DNA of 64,000 bases from Heliopora coerulea. Lineage: Eukaryota; Cnidaria; Anthozoa; Scleralcyonacea; Helioporidae. The DNA lies in NCBI GenBank assembly GCA_030142905.1, contig JASJOG010000026.1, forward strand, positions 1,507,501-1,571,500. The letters run 5' to 3'. Made by a program: the position numbers and the translations under genes. Positions 1 through 15,000 of the stretch are shown here, in pieces (within the stretch, counting starts at the first letter, position 1; each line of letters begins with the position of its first letter). The notes under the pieces are model-generated. The model did not search any database. It worked only from the letters and a program-made list of their open reading frames with translations, and was not told the DNA's origin.

Positions 1-3000
1 GCAAAACTATATTATTCGGCCTAAACTTTCATATTTAAGGGTTATTTGGAAAGTTGTAAATTGGTGTGAAAATGGTCAAGAACCAAAGGCTAACCCCTTT
101 ACTTTTTGGTGAAATTTTTCGACATCTGAAATGATCTGAAATCTTCCTCTAAAATGCTTGAAATAGTGGCAAAACTATATTATTCGGCCTAAACTTTCAT
201 ATTTAAGGGTTATTTCGAAAGTTGTAAATTGGTGTGAAAATGGTCAAAAAGCAAAGGCTAACCCCTTTACTTTTTGGTGAAATTTTTCGACGTCTGAAAT
301 GATCTGAAATCTTCCTCTAAAATGCTTGAAATAGTGGCAAAACTATATTATTCAGCCTAAACTTTCATATTTAAGGGTTATTTGGAAAGTTGTAAATTGG
401 TGTGAAAATGGTCAAGAACCAAAGGCTAACCCCTTTACTTTTTGGTGAAATTTTTCGACCTCAAAAATGATAGGAAATATACTCCTAAAATGCCTGAAAC
501 AGTGCCAAAACTATATTATTCAGCGTAAACTTTCATATTTAAGGCTTATTTGGAAAGTTGTAAATTGGTGTGAAAATGGTCAAAAAGCAAAGGCTAACCC
601 CTTTACTTTTTGGTGAAATTTTTCGACGTCTGAAATGATCTGAAATCTTCCTCTAAAATGCTTGAAATAGTGGCAAAACTATATTATTCGGCCTAAACTT
701 TCATATTTAAGGGTTATTTCGAAAGTTGTAAATTGGTGTGAAAATGGTCAAAAAGCAAAGGCTAACCCCTTTACTTTTTGGTGAAATTTTTCGACCTCTA
801 AAAGGATGGCAAATATTCCCCTAAAATGCCTGAAATAGTGGTAAAACTATATTATTCAGCGTAAACTTTCATATTTAAGGGTTATTTCGAAAGTTGTAAA
901 TTGGTGTGAAAATGGTCAAAAAGCAAAGGCTAACCCCTTTACTTTTTGGTGAAATTTTTCGACGTCTGAAATGATCTGAAATCTTCCTCTAAAATGCTTG
1001 AAATAGTGGCAAAACTATATTATTCGGCCTAAACTTTCATATTTAAGGGTTATTTCGAAAGTTGTAAATTGGTGTGAAAATGGTCAAAAAGCAAAGGCTA
1101 ACCCCTTTACTTTTCAGTGAAATTTTTCGACGTCTGAAATGATCTGAAATCTTCCTCTGAAATACCTGAAACAGTGGCAAAACTATATTATTCAGCGTAA
1201 ACTTTCATATTTAAGGGTTATTTCGAAAGTTGTAAATTGGTGTGAAAATGGTCAAAAAGCAAAGGCTAACCCCTTTACTTTTTGGTGAAATTTTTCGACG
1301 TCTGAAATGATCTGAAATCTTCCTCTAAAATACCTGAAATAGTGGCAAAACTATATTATTCGGCCTAAACTTTCATATTTAAGGGTTATTTGGAAAGTTG
1401 TAAATTGGTGTGAAAATGGTCAAAAAGCAAAGGCTAACCCCTTTACTTTTTGGTGAAATTTTTCGACGTCTGAAATGATCTGAAATCTTCCTCTGAAATA
1501 CCTGAAACAGTGGCAAAACTATATTATTCGGCCTAAACTTTCATATTTAAGGGTTATTTCGAAAGTTGTAAATTGGTGTGAAAATGGTCAAAAAGCAAAG
1601 GCTAACCCCTTTACTTTTTGGTGAAATTTTTCGACGTCTGAAATGATCTGAAATATTCCTCTGAAATACCTGAAACAGTGGCAAAACTATATTATTCGGC
1701 CTAAACTTTCATATTTAAGGGTTATTTCGAAAGTTGTAAATTGGTGTGAAAATGGTCAAAAAGCAAAGGCTAACCCCTTTACTTTTTGGTGAAATTTTTC
1801 GACGTCTGAAATGATCTGAAATCTTCCTCTAAAATACCTGAAATAGTGGCAAAACTATATTATTCAGCGTAAACTTTCATATTTAAGGGTTATTTGGAAA
1901 GTTGTAAATTGGTGTGAAAATGGTCAAAAAGCAAAGGCTAACCCCTTTACTTTTTGGTGAATTTTTCGACGTCTGAAATGATCTGAAATCTTCCTCTAAA
2001 ATGCTTGAAATAGTGGCAAAACTATATTATTCGGCCTAAACTTTCATATTTAAGGGTTATTTGGAAAGTTGTAAATTGGTGTGAAAATGGTCAAAAAGCA
2101 AAGGCTAACCCCTTTACTTTTCGGTGAAATTTTTCGACCTGTAAAAGGATGGCAAATATTCCCCTAAAATGCCTTATATAGTGGTAAAACTATATTATTC
2201 AGCGTAAACTTTCATATTTAAGGGTTATTTCGAAAGTTGTAAATTGGTGTGAAAATGGTCAAAAAGCAAAGGCTAACCCCTTTACTTTTTGGTGAAATTT
2301 TTTGACCTCGAAAATGATCTGAAATATTCCTCTAAAATCTCTAAAATAGAGGCAAAACTATATTATTCGGCCTAAACTTTCATATTTAAGGGTTATTTCG
2401 AAAGTTGTAAATTGGTGTGAAAATGGTCAAAAAGCAAAGGCTAACCCCTTTACTTTTTGGTGAAATTTTTCGACGTCTGAAATGATCTGAAATCTTCCTC
2501 TGAAATACCTGAAACAGTGGCAAAACTATATTATTCGGCCTAAACTTTCATATTTAAGGGTTATTTGGAAAGTTGTAAATTGGTGTGAAAATGGTCAAAA
2601 AGCAAAGGCTAACCCCTTTACTTTTTGGTGAAATTTTTCGACGTCTGAAATGATCTGAAATCTTCCTCTGAAATACCTGAAACAGTGGCAAAACTATATT
2701 ATTCGGCCTAAACTTTCATATTTAAGGGTTATTTGGAAAGTTGTAAATTGGTGTGAAAATGGTCAAAAAGCAAAGGCTAACCCCTTTACTTTTCAGTGAA
2801 ATTTTTCGACCTCAAAAATGATAGGAAATATTCTCCTAAAATGCCTGAAACAGTGCCAAAACTATATTATTCAGCGTAAACTTTCATATTTAAGGCTTAT
2901 TTGGAAAGTTGTAAATTGGTGTGAAAATGGTCAAAAAGCAAAGGCTAACCCCTTTACTTTTTGGTGAAATTTTTCGACGTCTGAAATGATCTGAAATCTT

Positions 3001-6000
3001 CCTCTAAAATGCTTGAAATAGTGGCAAAACTATATTATTCGGCCTAAACTTTCATATTTAAGGGTTATTTGGAAAGTTGTAAATTGGTGTGAAAATGGTC
3101 AAAAAGCAAAGGCTAACCCCTTTACTTTTTGGTGAATTTTTCGACGTCTGAAATGATCTGAAATCTTCCTCTAAAATGCTTGAAATAGTGGCAAAACTAT
3201 ATTATTCGGCCTAAACTTTCATATTTAAGGGTTATTTCGAAAGTTGTAAATTGGTGTGAAAATGGTCAAAAAGCAAAGGCTAACCCCTTTACTTTTTGGT
3301 GAATTTTTCGACGTCTGAAATGATCTGAAATCTTCCTCTAAAATACCTGAAATAGTGGCAAAACTATATTATTCGGCCTAAACTTTCATATTTAAGGGTT
3401 ATTTCGAAAGTTGTAAATTGGTGTGAAAATGGTCAAAAAGCAAAGGCTAACCCCTTTACTTTTTGGTGAAATTTTTCGACCTCAAAAATGATAGGAAATA
3501 TACTCCTAAAATGCCTGAAACAGTGCCAAAACTATATTATTCAGCGTAAACTTTCATATTTAAGGGTTATTTCGAAAGTTGTAAATTGGTGTGAAAATGG
3601 TCAAAAAGCAAAGGCTAACCCCTTTACTTTTTGGTGAAATTTTTCGACGTCTGAAATGATCTGAAATCTTCCTCTAAAATACCTGAAATAGTGGCAAAAC
3701 TATATTATTCGGCCTAAACTTTCATATTTAAGGGTTATTTGGAAAGTTGTAAATTGGTGTGAAAATGGTCAAAAAGCAAAGGCTAACCCCTTTACTTTTT
3801 GGTGAAATTTTTCGACCTCTAAAAGGATGGCAAATATTCCCCTAAAATGCCTGAAATAGTGGTAAAACTATATTATTCAGCGTAAACTTTCATATTTAAG
3901 GGTTATTTCGAAAGTTGTAAATTGGTGTGAAAATGGTCAAAAAGCAAAGGCTAACCCCTTTACTTTTTGGTGAAATTTTTTGACCTCGAAAATGATCTGA
4001 AATATTCCTCTAAAATCTTGAAATAGAGGCAAAACTATATTATTCGGCCTAAACTTTCATATTTAAGGGTTATTTCGAAAGTTGTAAATTGGTGTGAAAA
4101 TGGTCAAAAAGCAAAGGCTAACCCCTTTACTTTTTGGTGAAATTTTTCGACGTCTGAAATGATCTGAAATCTTCCTCTGAAATACCTGAAACAGTGGCAA
4201 AACTATATTATTCGGCCTAAACTTTCATATTTAAGGGTTATTTGGAAAGTTGTAAATTGGTGTGAAAATGGTCAAAAAGCAAAGGCTAACCCCTTTACTT
4301 TTTGGTGAATTTTTCGACGTCTGAAATGATCTGAAATCTTCCTCTAAAATACCTGAAATAGTGGCAAAACTATATTATTCGGCCTAAACTTTCATATTTA
4401 AGGGTTATTTCGAAAGTTGTAAATTGGTGTGAAAATGGTCAAAAAGCAAAGGCTAACCCCTTTACTTTTCAGTGAAATTTTTCGACCTCAAAAATGATAG
4501 GAAATATACTCCTAAAATGCCTGAAACAGTGCCAAAACTATATTATTCAGCGTAAACTTTCATATTTAAGGGTTATTTCGAAAGTTGTAAATTGGTGTGA
4601 AAATGGTCAAAAAGCAAAGGCTAACCCCTTTACTTTTTGGTGAAATTTTTCGACGTCTGAAATGATCTGAAATCTTCCTCTAAAATGCTTGAAATAGTGG
4701 CAAAACTATATTATTCGGCCTAAACTTTCATATTTAAGGGTTATTTCGAAAGTTGTAAATTGGTGTGAAAATGGTCAAAAAGCAAAGGCTAACCCCTTTA
4801 CTTTTTGGTGAAATTTTTCGACGTCTGAAATGATCTGAAATCTTCCTCTAAAATGCCTGAAATAGTGGTAAAACTATATTATTCAGCGTAAACTTTCATA
4901 TTTAAGGGTTATTTGGAAAGTTGTAAATTGGTGTGAAAATGGTCAAAAAGCAAAGGCTAACCCCTTTACTTTTTGGTGAAATTTTTCGACGTCTGAAATG
5001 ATCTGAAATCTTCCTCTGAAATACCTGAAACAGTGGCAAAACTATATTATTCGGCCTAAACTTTCATATTTAAGGGTTATTTCGAAAGTTGTAAATTGGT
5101 GTGAAAATGGTCAAAAAGCAAAGGCTAACCCCTTTACTTTTTGGTGAATTTTTCGACGTCTGAAATGATCTGAAATCTTCCTCTAAAATACCTGAAATAG
5201 TGGCAAAACTATATTATTCGGCCTAAACTTTCATATTTAAGGGTTATTTCGAAAGTTGTAAATTGGTGTGAAAATGGTCAAAAAGCAAAGGCTAACCCCT
5301 TTACTTTTCAGTGAAATTTTTCGACCTCAAAAATGATAGGAAATATTCCCCTAAAATGCCTGAAACAGTGCCAAAACTATATTATTCAGCGTAAACTTTC
5401 ATATTTAAGGGTTATTTCGAAAGTTGTAAATTGGTGTGAAAATGGTCAAAAAGCAAAGGCTAACCCCTTTACTTTTTGGTGAAATTTTTCGACGTCTGAA
5501 ATGATCTGAAATCTTCCTCTAAAATACCTGAAATAGTGGCAAAACTATATTATTCGGCCTAAACTTTCATATTTAAGGGTTATTTGGAAAGTTGTAAATT
5601 GGTGTGAAAATGGTCAAAAAGCAAAGGCTAACCCCTTTACTTTTTGGTGAAATTTTTCGACGTCTGAAATGATCTGAAATCTTCCTCTGAAATACCTGAA
5701 ACAGTGCCAAAACTATATTATTCAGCGTAAACTTTCATATTTAAGGGTTATTTCGAAAGTTGTAAATTGGTGTGAAAATGGTCAAAAAGCAAAGGCTAAC
5801 CCCTTTACTTTTTGGTGAATTTTTTCGACCTCGAAAATGATCTGAAATCTTCCTCTAAAATGCTTGAAATAGTGGCAAAACTATATTATTCGGCCTAAAC
5901 TTTCATATTTAAGGGTTATTTGGAAAGTTGTAAATTGGTGTGAAAATGGTCAAAAAGCAAAGGCTAACCCCTTTACTTTTTGGTGAATTTTTCGACGTCT

Positions 6001-9000
6001 GAAATGATCTGAAATCTTCCTCTAAAATGCTTGAAATAGTGGCAAAACTATATTATTCGGCCTAAACTTTCATATTTAAGGGTTATTTCGAAAGTTGTAA
6101 ATTGGTGTGAAAATGGTCAAAAAGCAAAGGCTAACCCCTTTACTTTTTGGTGAATTTTTCGACGTCTGAAATGATCTGAAATCTTCCTCTAAAATACCTG
6201 AAATAGTGGCAAAACTATATTATTGGGCCTAAACTTTCATATTTAAGGCTTATTTGGAAAGTTGTAAATTGGTGTGAAAATGGTCAAGAACCAAAGGCTA
6301 ACCCCTTTACTTTTCAGTGAAATTTTTCGACCTCAAAAATGATAGGAAATATACTCCTAAAATGCCTGAAACAGTGCCAAAACTATATTATTCAGCGTAA
6401 ACTTTCATATTTAAGGCTTATTTGGAAAGTTGTAAATTGGTGGGAAAATGGTCAAAAAGCAAAGGCTAACCCCTTTGCTTTTTGGTGAAATTTTTCGACG
6501 TCTGAAATGATCTGAAATCTTCCTCTAAAATGCTTGAAATAGTGGCAAAACTATATTATTCGGCCTAAACTTTCATATTTAAGGGTTATTTGGAAAGTTG
6601 TAAATTGGTGTGAAAATGGTCAAAAAGCAAAGGCGTTAGCCTTTACTTTTTGGTGAAATTTTTCGACCTCTAAAAGGATGGCAAATATTCCCCTAAAATG
6701 CCTGAAATAGTGGTAAAACTATATTATTCAGCGTAAACTTTCATATTTAAGGGTTATTTCGAAAGTTGTAAATTGGTGTGAAAATGGTCAAAAAGCAAAG
6801 GCTAACCCCTTTACTTTTTGGTGAAATTTTTCGACGTCTGAAATGATCTGAAATCTTCCTCTGAAATACCTGAAACAGTGGCAAAACTATATTATTCGGC
6901 CTAAACTTTCATATTTAAGGGTTATTTCGAAAGTTGTAAATTGGTGTGAAAATGGTCAAAAAGCAAAGGCTAACCCCTTTACTTTTTGGTGAAATTTTTC
7001 GACGTCTGAAATGATCTGAAATCTTCCTCTGAAATACCTGAAACAGTGGCAAAACTATATTATTCGGCCTAAACTTTCATATTTAAGGGTTATTTCGAAA
7101 GTTGTAAATTGGTGTGAAAATGGTCAAAAAGCAAAGGCTAACCCCTTTACTTTTTGGTGAAATTTTTCGACGTCTGAAATGATCTGAAATCTTCCTCTAA
7201 AATACCTGAAATAGTGGCAAAACTATATTATTCGGCCTAAACTTTCATATTTAAGGGTTATTTGGAAAGTTGTAAATTGGTGTGAAAATGGTCAAAAAGC
7301 AAAGGCTAACCCCTTTACTTTTTGGTGAAATTTTTCGACGTCTGAAATGATCTGAAATCTTCCTCTAAAATACCTGAAATAGTGGCAAAACTATATTATT
7401 CGGCCTAAACTTTCATATTTAAGGGTTATTTCGAAAGTTGTAAATTGGTGTGAAAATGGTCAAAAAGCAAAGGCTAACCCCTTTACTTTTTGGTGAAATT
7501 TTTCGACGTCTGAAATGATCTGAAATCTTCCTCTAAAATCCCTGAAATAGTGGCAAAACTATATTATTCGGCCTAAACTTTCATATTTAAGGGTTATTTC
7601 GAAAGTTGTAAATTGGTGTGAAAATGGTCAAGAACCAAAGGCTAACCCCTTTACTTTTTGGTGAAATTTTTCGACCTCAAAAATGATAGGAAATATTCCC
7701 TAAAATGCCTGAAACAGTGCCAAAACTATATTATTCAGCGTAAACTTTCATATTTAAGGCTTATTTGGAAAGTTGTAAATTGGTGTGGAAATGGTCAAAA
7801 AGCAAAGGCTAACCCCTTTACTTTTTGGTGAAATTTTTCGACGTCTGAAATGATCTGAAATCTTCCTCTAAAATGCTTGAAATAGTGGCAAAACTATATT
7901 ATTCGGCCTAAACTTTCATATTTAAGGGTTATTTCGAAAGTTGTAAATTGGTGTGAAAATGGTCAAAAAGCAAAGGCTAACCCCTTTACTTTTTGGTGAA
8001 TTTTTCGACGTCTGAAATGATGGCAAATATTCCTCCTAAAATGCCTGAAATAGTGGCAAAACTATATTATTCAGCGTAAACTTTCATATTTAAGGGTTAT
8101 TTGGAAAGTTGTAAATTGGTGTGAAAATGGTCAAAAAGCAAAGGCTAACCCCTTTACTTTTTGGTGAAATTTTTCGACGTCTGAAATGATCTGAAATCTT
8201 CCTCTAAAATACCTGAAATAGTGGCAAAACTATATTATTCGGCCTAAACTTTCATATTTAAGGCTTATTTGGAAAGTTGTAAATTGGTGTGAAAATGGTC
8301 AAAAAGCAAAGGCTAACCCCTTTACTTTTTGGTGAAATTTTTCGACGTCTGAAATGATCTGAAATCTTCCTCTAAAATGCTTGAAATAGTGGCAAAACTA
8401 TATTATTCGGCCTAAACTTTCATATTTAAGGCTTATTTGGAAAGTTGTAAATTGGTGTGAAAATGGTCAAAAAGCAAAGGCTAACCCCTTTACTTTTTGG
8501 TGAAATTTTTCGACGTCTGAAATGATCTGAAATCTTCCTCTAAAATACCTGAAATAGTGGCAAAACTATATTATTCAGCGTAAACTTTCATATTTAAGGG
8601 TTATTTCGAAAGTTGTAAATTGGTGTGAAAATGGTCAAAAAGCAAAGGCTAACCCCTTTACTTTTTGGTGAAATTTTTCGACGTCTGAAATGATCTGAAA
8701 TATTCCTCTAAAATCTCTGAAATAGAGGCAAAACTATATTATTCGGCCTAAACTTTCATATTTAAGGGTTATTTCGAAAGTTGTAAATTGGTGTGAAAAT
8801 GGTCAAAAAGCAAAGGCTAACCCCTTTACTTTTTGGTGAAATTTTTCGACGTCTGAAATGATCTGAAATCTTCCTCTGAAATACCTGAAACAGTGGCAAA
8901 ACTATATTATTCGGCCTAAACTTTCATATTTAAGGGTTATTTGGAAAGTTGTAAATTGGTGTGAAAATGGTCAAAAAGCAAAGGCTAACCCCTTTACTTT

Positions 9001-12000
9001 TTGGTGAAATTTTTCGACCTCAAAAATGATCTGAAATCTTCCTCTAAAATACCTGAAACAGTGGCAAAACTATATTATTCAGCGTAAACTTTCATATTTA
9101 AGGGTTATTTGGAAAGTTGTAAATTGGTGTGAAAATGGTCAAAAAGCAAAGGCTAACCCCTTTACTTTTTGGTGAAATTTTTCGACGTCTGAAATGATCT
9201 GAAATCTTCCTCTAAAATGCTTGAAATAGTGGCAAAACTATATTATTCAGGCCTAAACTTTCATATTTAAGGGTTATTTGGAAAGTTGTAAATTGGTGTG
9301 AAAATGGTCAAAAAGCAAAGGCTAACCCCTTTACTTTTTGGTGAATTTTTCGACGTCTGAAATGATCTGAAATCTTCCTCTGAAATACCTGAAATAGTGG
9401 CAAAACTATATTATTCGGCCTAAACTTTCATATTTAAGGCTTATTTGGAAAGTTGTAAATTGGTGTGAAAATGGTCAAAAACCAAAGGCTAACCCCTTTA
9501 CTTTTTGGTGAAATTTTTCGACCTCGAAATGATCTGAAATCTTCCTCTAAAATGCTTGAAATAGTGGCAAAACTATATTATTCGGCCTAAACTTTCATAT
9601 TTAAGGGTTATTTCGAAAGTTGTAAATTGGTGTGAAAATGGTCAAAAAGCAAAGGCTAACCCCTTTACTTTTTGGTGAAATTTTTCGACGTCTGAAATGA
9701 TCTGAAATCTTCCTCTAAAATGCTGAAATAGTGGCAAAACTATATTATTCGGCCTAAACTTTCATATTTAAGGGTTATTTGGAAAGTTGTAAATTGGTGT
9801 GAAAATGGTCAAAAAGCAAAGGCTAACCCCTTTACTTTTGGTGAAATTTTTCGACCGTCTGAAATGATCTGAAATCTTCCTCTAAAATGCCTGAAATAGT
9901 GGCAAAACTATATTATTCAGCGTAAACTTTCATATTTAAGGGTTATTTGGAAAGTTGTAAATTGGTGTGAAAATGGTCAAAAAGCAAAGGCTAACCCCTT
10001 TACTTTTTGGTGAAATTTTTCGACGTCTGAAATGATCTGAAATCTTCCTCTAAAATACCTGAAATAGTGGCAAAACTATATTATTCGGCCTAAACTTTCA
10101 TATTTAAGGGTTATTTGGAAAGTTGTAAATTGGTGTGAAAATGGTCAAAAAGCAAAGGCTAACCCCTTTACTTTTTGGTGAAATTTTTCGACCTCAAAAA
10201 TGATGGCAAATATTCCCTAAAATGCCTGAAACAGTGCCAAAACTATATTATTCAGCGTAAACTTTCATATTTAAGGGTTATTTGGAAAGTTGTAAATTGG
10301 TGTGAAAATGGTCAAAAAGCAAAGGCTAACCCCTTTACTTTTTGGTGAAATTTTTCGACGTCTGAAATGATCTGAAATCTTCCTCTGAAATACCTGAAAC
10401 AGTGGCAAAACTATATTATTCGGCCTAAACTTTCATATTTAAGGGTTATTTCGAAAGTTGTAAATTGGTGTGAAAATGGTCAAAAAGCAAAGGCTAACCC
10501 CTTTACTTTTTGGTGAAATTTTTCGACGTCTGAAATGATCTGAAATCTTCCTCTAAAATGCCTGAAATAGTGGCAAAACTATATTATTCAGCGTAAACTT
10601 TCATATTTAAGGGTTATTTCGAAAGTTGTAAATTGGTGTGAAAATGGTCAAAAAGCAAAGGCTAACCCCTTTACTTTTTGGTGAAATTTTTCGACGTCTG
10701 AAATGATCTGAAATCTTCCTCTAAAATACCTGAAATAGTGGCAAAACTATATTATTCGGCCTAAACTTTCATATTTAAGGGTTATTTGGAAAGTTGTAAA
10801 TTGGTGTGAAAATGGTCAAAAAGCAAAGGCTAACCCCTTTACTTTTCAGTGAAATTTTTCGACGTCTGAAATGATCTGAAATCTTCCTCTAAAATACCTG
10901 AAACAGTGGCAAAACTATATTATTCGCGTAAACTTTCATATTTAAGGGTTATTTCGAAAGTTGTAAATTGGTGTGAAAATGGTCAAAAAGCAAAGGCTAA
11001 CCCCTTTACTTTTTGGTGAAATTTTTCGACGTCTGAAATGATCTGAAATCTTCCTCTAAAATGCCTGAAATAGTGGCAAAACTATATTATTCGGCCTAAA
11101 CTTTCATATTTAAGGGTTATTTCGAAAGTTGTAAATTGGTGTGAAAATGGTCAAAAAGCAAAGGCTAACCCCTTTACTTTTTGGTGAAATTTTTTGACCT
11201 CGAAAATGATCTGAAATATTCCTCTAAAATCTCTGAAATAGAGGCAAAACTATATTATTCGGCCTAAACTTTCATATTTAAGGGTTATTTCGAAAGTTGT
11301 AAATTGGTGTGAAAATGGTCAAAAAGCAAAGGCTAACCCCTTTACTTTTTGGTGAAATTTTTCGACGTCAAAAATGATCTGAAATACTTCCTCTAAAATG
11401 CCTGAAACAGTGGCAAAACTATATTATTCAGCGTAAACTTTCATATTTAAGGGTTATTTGGAAAGTTGTAAATTGGTGTGGAAAATGGTCAAAAAGCAAA
11501 GGCTAACCCCTTTACTTTTTGGTGAAATTTTTCGACGTCTGAAATGATCTGAAATCTTCCTCTAAAATACCTGAAATAGTGGCAAAACTATATTATTCGG
11601 CCTAAACTTTCATATTTAAGGGTTATTTGGAAAGTTGTAAATTGGTGTGAAAATGGTCAAAAAGCAAAGGCTAACCCCTTTACTTTTTGGTGAAATTTTT
11701 CGACGTCTGAAATGATCTGAAATCTTCCTCTAAAATACCTGAAATAGTGGCAAAACTATATTATTCAGCGTAAACTTTCATATTTAAGGGTTATTTCGAA
11801 AGTTGTAAATTGGTGTGAAAATGGTCAAAAAGCAAAGGCTAACCCCTTTACTTTTTGGTGAAATTTTTCGACGTCTGAAATGATCTGAAATCTTCCTCTA
11901 AAATACCTGAAATAGTGGCAAAACTATATTATTCGGCCTAAACTTTCATATTTAAGGGTTATTTGGAAAGTTGTAAATTGGTGTGAAAATGGTCAAAAAG

Positions 12001-15000
12001 CAAAGGCTAACCCCTTTACTTTTTGGTGAAATTTTTCGACGTCTGAAATGATCTGAAATCTTCCTCTAAAATGCCTGAAACAGTGGCAAAACTATATTAT
12101 TCGGCCTAAACTTTCATATTTAAGGGTTATTTGGAAAGTTGTAAATTGGTGTGAAAATGGTCAAAAAGCAAAGGCTAACCCCTTTACTTTTTGGTGAAAT
12201 TTTTCGACGTCTGAAATGATCTGAAATCTTCCTCTAAAATACCTGAAATAGTGGCAAAACTATATTATTCGGCCTAAACTTTCATATTTAAGGGTTATTT
12301 CGAAAGTTGTAAATTGGTGTGAAAATGGTCAAAAAGCAAAGGCTAACCCCTTTACTTTTTGGTGAAATTTTTCGACGTCTGAAATGATCTGAAATCTTCC
12401 TCTAAAATACCTGAAATAGTGGCAAAACTATATTATTCGGCCTAAACTTTCATATTTAAGGGTTATTTCGAAAGTTGTAAATTGGTGTGAAAATGGTCAA
12501 AAAGCAAAGGCTAACCCCTTTACTTTTTGGTGAAATTTTTCGACGTCTGAAATGATCTGAAATCTTCCTCTAAAATACCTGAAACAGTGGCAAAACTATA
12601 TTATTCGGCCTAAACTTTCATATTTAAGGGTTATTTCGAAAGTTGTAAATTGGTGTGAAAATGGTCAAAAAGCAAAGGCTAACCCCTTTACTTTTTGGTG
12701 AAATTTTTCGACGTCTGAAATGATCTGAAATCTTCCTCTAAAATACCTGAAACAGTGCCAAAACTATATTATTCAGCGTAAACTTTCATATTTAAGGGTT
12801 ATTTGGAAAGTTGTAAATTGGTGTGAAAATGGTCAAAAAGCAAAGGCTAACCCCTTTACTTTTTGGTGAAATTTTTCGACGTCTGAAATGATCTGAAATC
12901 TTCCTCTAAAATACCTGAAATAGTGGCAAAACTATATTATTCGGCCTAAACTTTCATATTTAAGGGTTATTTCGAAAGTTGTAAATTGGTGTGAAAATGG
13001 TCAAAAAGCAAAGGCTAACCCCTTTACTTTTTGGTGAATTTTTCGACCTCGAAATGATCTGAAATATTCCTCTAAAATGCTTGAAATAGTGGCAAAACTA
13101 TATTATTCAGGCCTAAACTTTCATATTTAAGGGTTATTTCGAAAGTTGTAAATTGGTGTGAAAATGGTCAAAAACAAAGGCGTTAGCCTTTACTTTTTGG
13201 TGAAATTTTTCGACTCTGAAATGATCTGAAATCTTCCTCTAAAATGCTTGAAATAGTGGCAAAACTATATTATTCGGCCTAAACTTTCATATTTAAGGGT
13301 TATTTCGAAAGTTGTAAATTGGTGTGAAAATGGTCAAAAAGCAAAGGCTAACCCCTTTACTTTTTGGTGAAATTTTTCGACCTCGAAAATGATCTGAAAT
13401 ATTCCTCTAAAATACCTGAAATAGTGGCAAAACTATATTATTCGGCCTAAACTTTCATATTTAAGGGTTATTTGGAAAGTTGTAAATTGGTGTGAAAATG
13501 GTCAAAAAGCAAAGGCTAATCCCTTTACTTTTTGGTGAAATTTTTCGACGTCTGAAATGATCTGAAATATTCCTCTAAAATGCCTGAAATAGTGGCAAAA
13601 CTATATTATTCAGCGTAAACTTTCATATTTAAGGGTTATTTGGAAAGTTGTAAATTGGTGTGAAAATGGTCAAAAAGCAAAGGCTAACCCCTTTACTTTT
13701 TGGTGAAATTTTTCGACCTCAAAAATGATCTGAAATATTTCTCTAAAATGCCTGAAATAGTGCAAAACTATATTATTCGGCCTAAACTTTCATATTTAAG
13801 GGTTATTTCGAAAGTTGTAAATTGGTGTGAAAATGGTCAAAAAGCAAAGGCTAATCCCTTTACTTTTTGGTGAAATTTTTCGACGTCTGAAATGATCTGA
13901 AATCTTCCTCTAAAATTCTTGAAATAGTGGCAAAACTATATTATTCGGCCTAAAATTTCATATTTAAGGGTTATTTGGAAAGTTGTAAATTGGTGTGAAA
14001 ATGGTCAAAAAGCAAAGGCTAACCCCTTTACTTTTTGGTGAATTTTTCGACGTCTGAAATGATCTGAAATCTTCCTCTAAAATACCTGAAATAGTGGCAA
14101 AACTATATTATTCGGCCTAAACTTTCATATTTAAGGCTTATTTGGAAAGTTGTAAATTGGTGTGAAAATGGTCAAGAACCAAAGGCTAACCCCTTTACTT
14201 TTCAGTGAAATTTTTCGACCTCAAAAATGATAGGAAATATACTCCTAAAATGCCTGAAACAGTGCCAAAACTATATTATTCAGCGTAAACTTTCATATTT
14301 AAGGCTTATTTGGAAAGTTGTAAATTGGTGTGAAAATGGTCAAGAACCAAAGGCTAACCCCTTTACTTTTTGGTGAAATTTTTCGACCTCAAAAATGATC
14401 TGAAATATTCCTCTAAAATGCCTGAAACAGTGCCAAAACTATATTATTCAGCGTAAACTTTCATATTTAAGGGTTATTTGGAAAGTTGTAAATTGGTGTG
14501 AAAATGGTCAAAAAGCAAAGGCTAACCCCTTTACTTTTTGGTGAAATTTTTCGACCTCTGAAATGATCTGAAATATTCCTCTAAAATGCCTGAAATAGTG
14601 GCAAAACTATATTATTCGGCCTAAACTTTCATATTTAAGGGTTATTTCGAAAGTTGTAAATTGGTGTGAAAATGGTCAAAAAGCAAAGGCTAACCCCTTT
14701 ACTTTTTGGTGAAATTTTTCGACGTCTGAAATGATCTGAAATCTTCCTCTGAAATACCTGAAACAGTGGCAAAACTATATTATTCGGCCTAAACTTTCAT
14801 ATTTAAGGGTTATTTCGAAAGTTGTAAATTGGTGTGAAAATGGTCAAAAAGCAAAGGCTAACCCCTTTACTTTTTGGTGAAATTTTTCGACGTCTGAAAT
14901 GATCTGAAATACTTCCTCTAAAATGCCTGAAACAGTGGCAAAACTATATTATTCGGCCTAAACTTTCATATTTAAGGGTTATTTGGAAAGTTGTAAATTG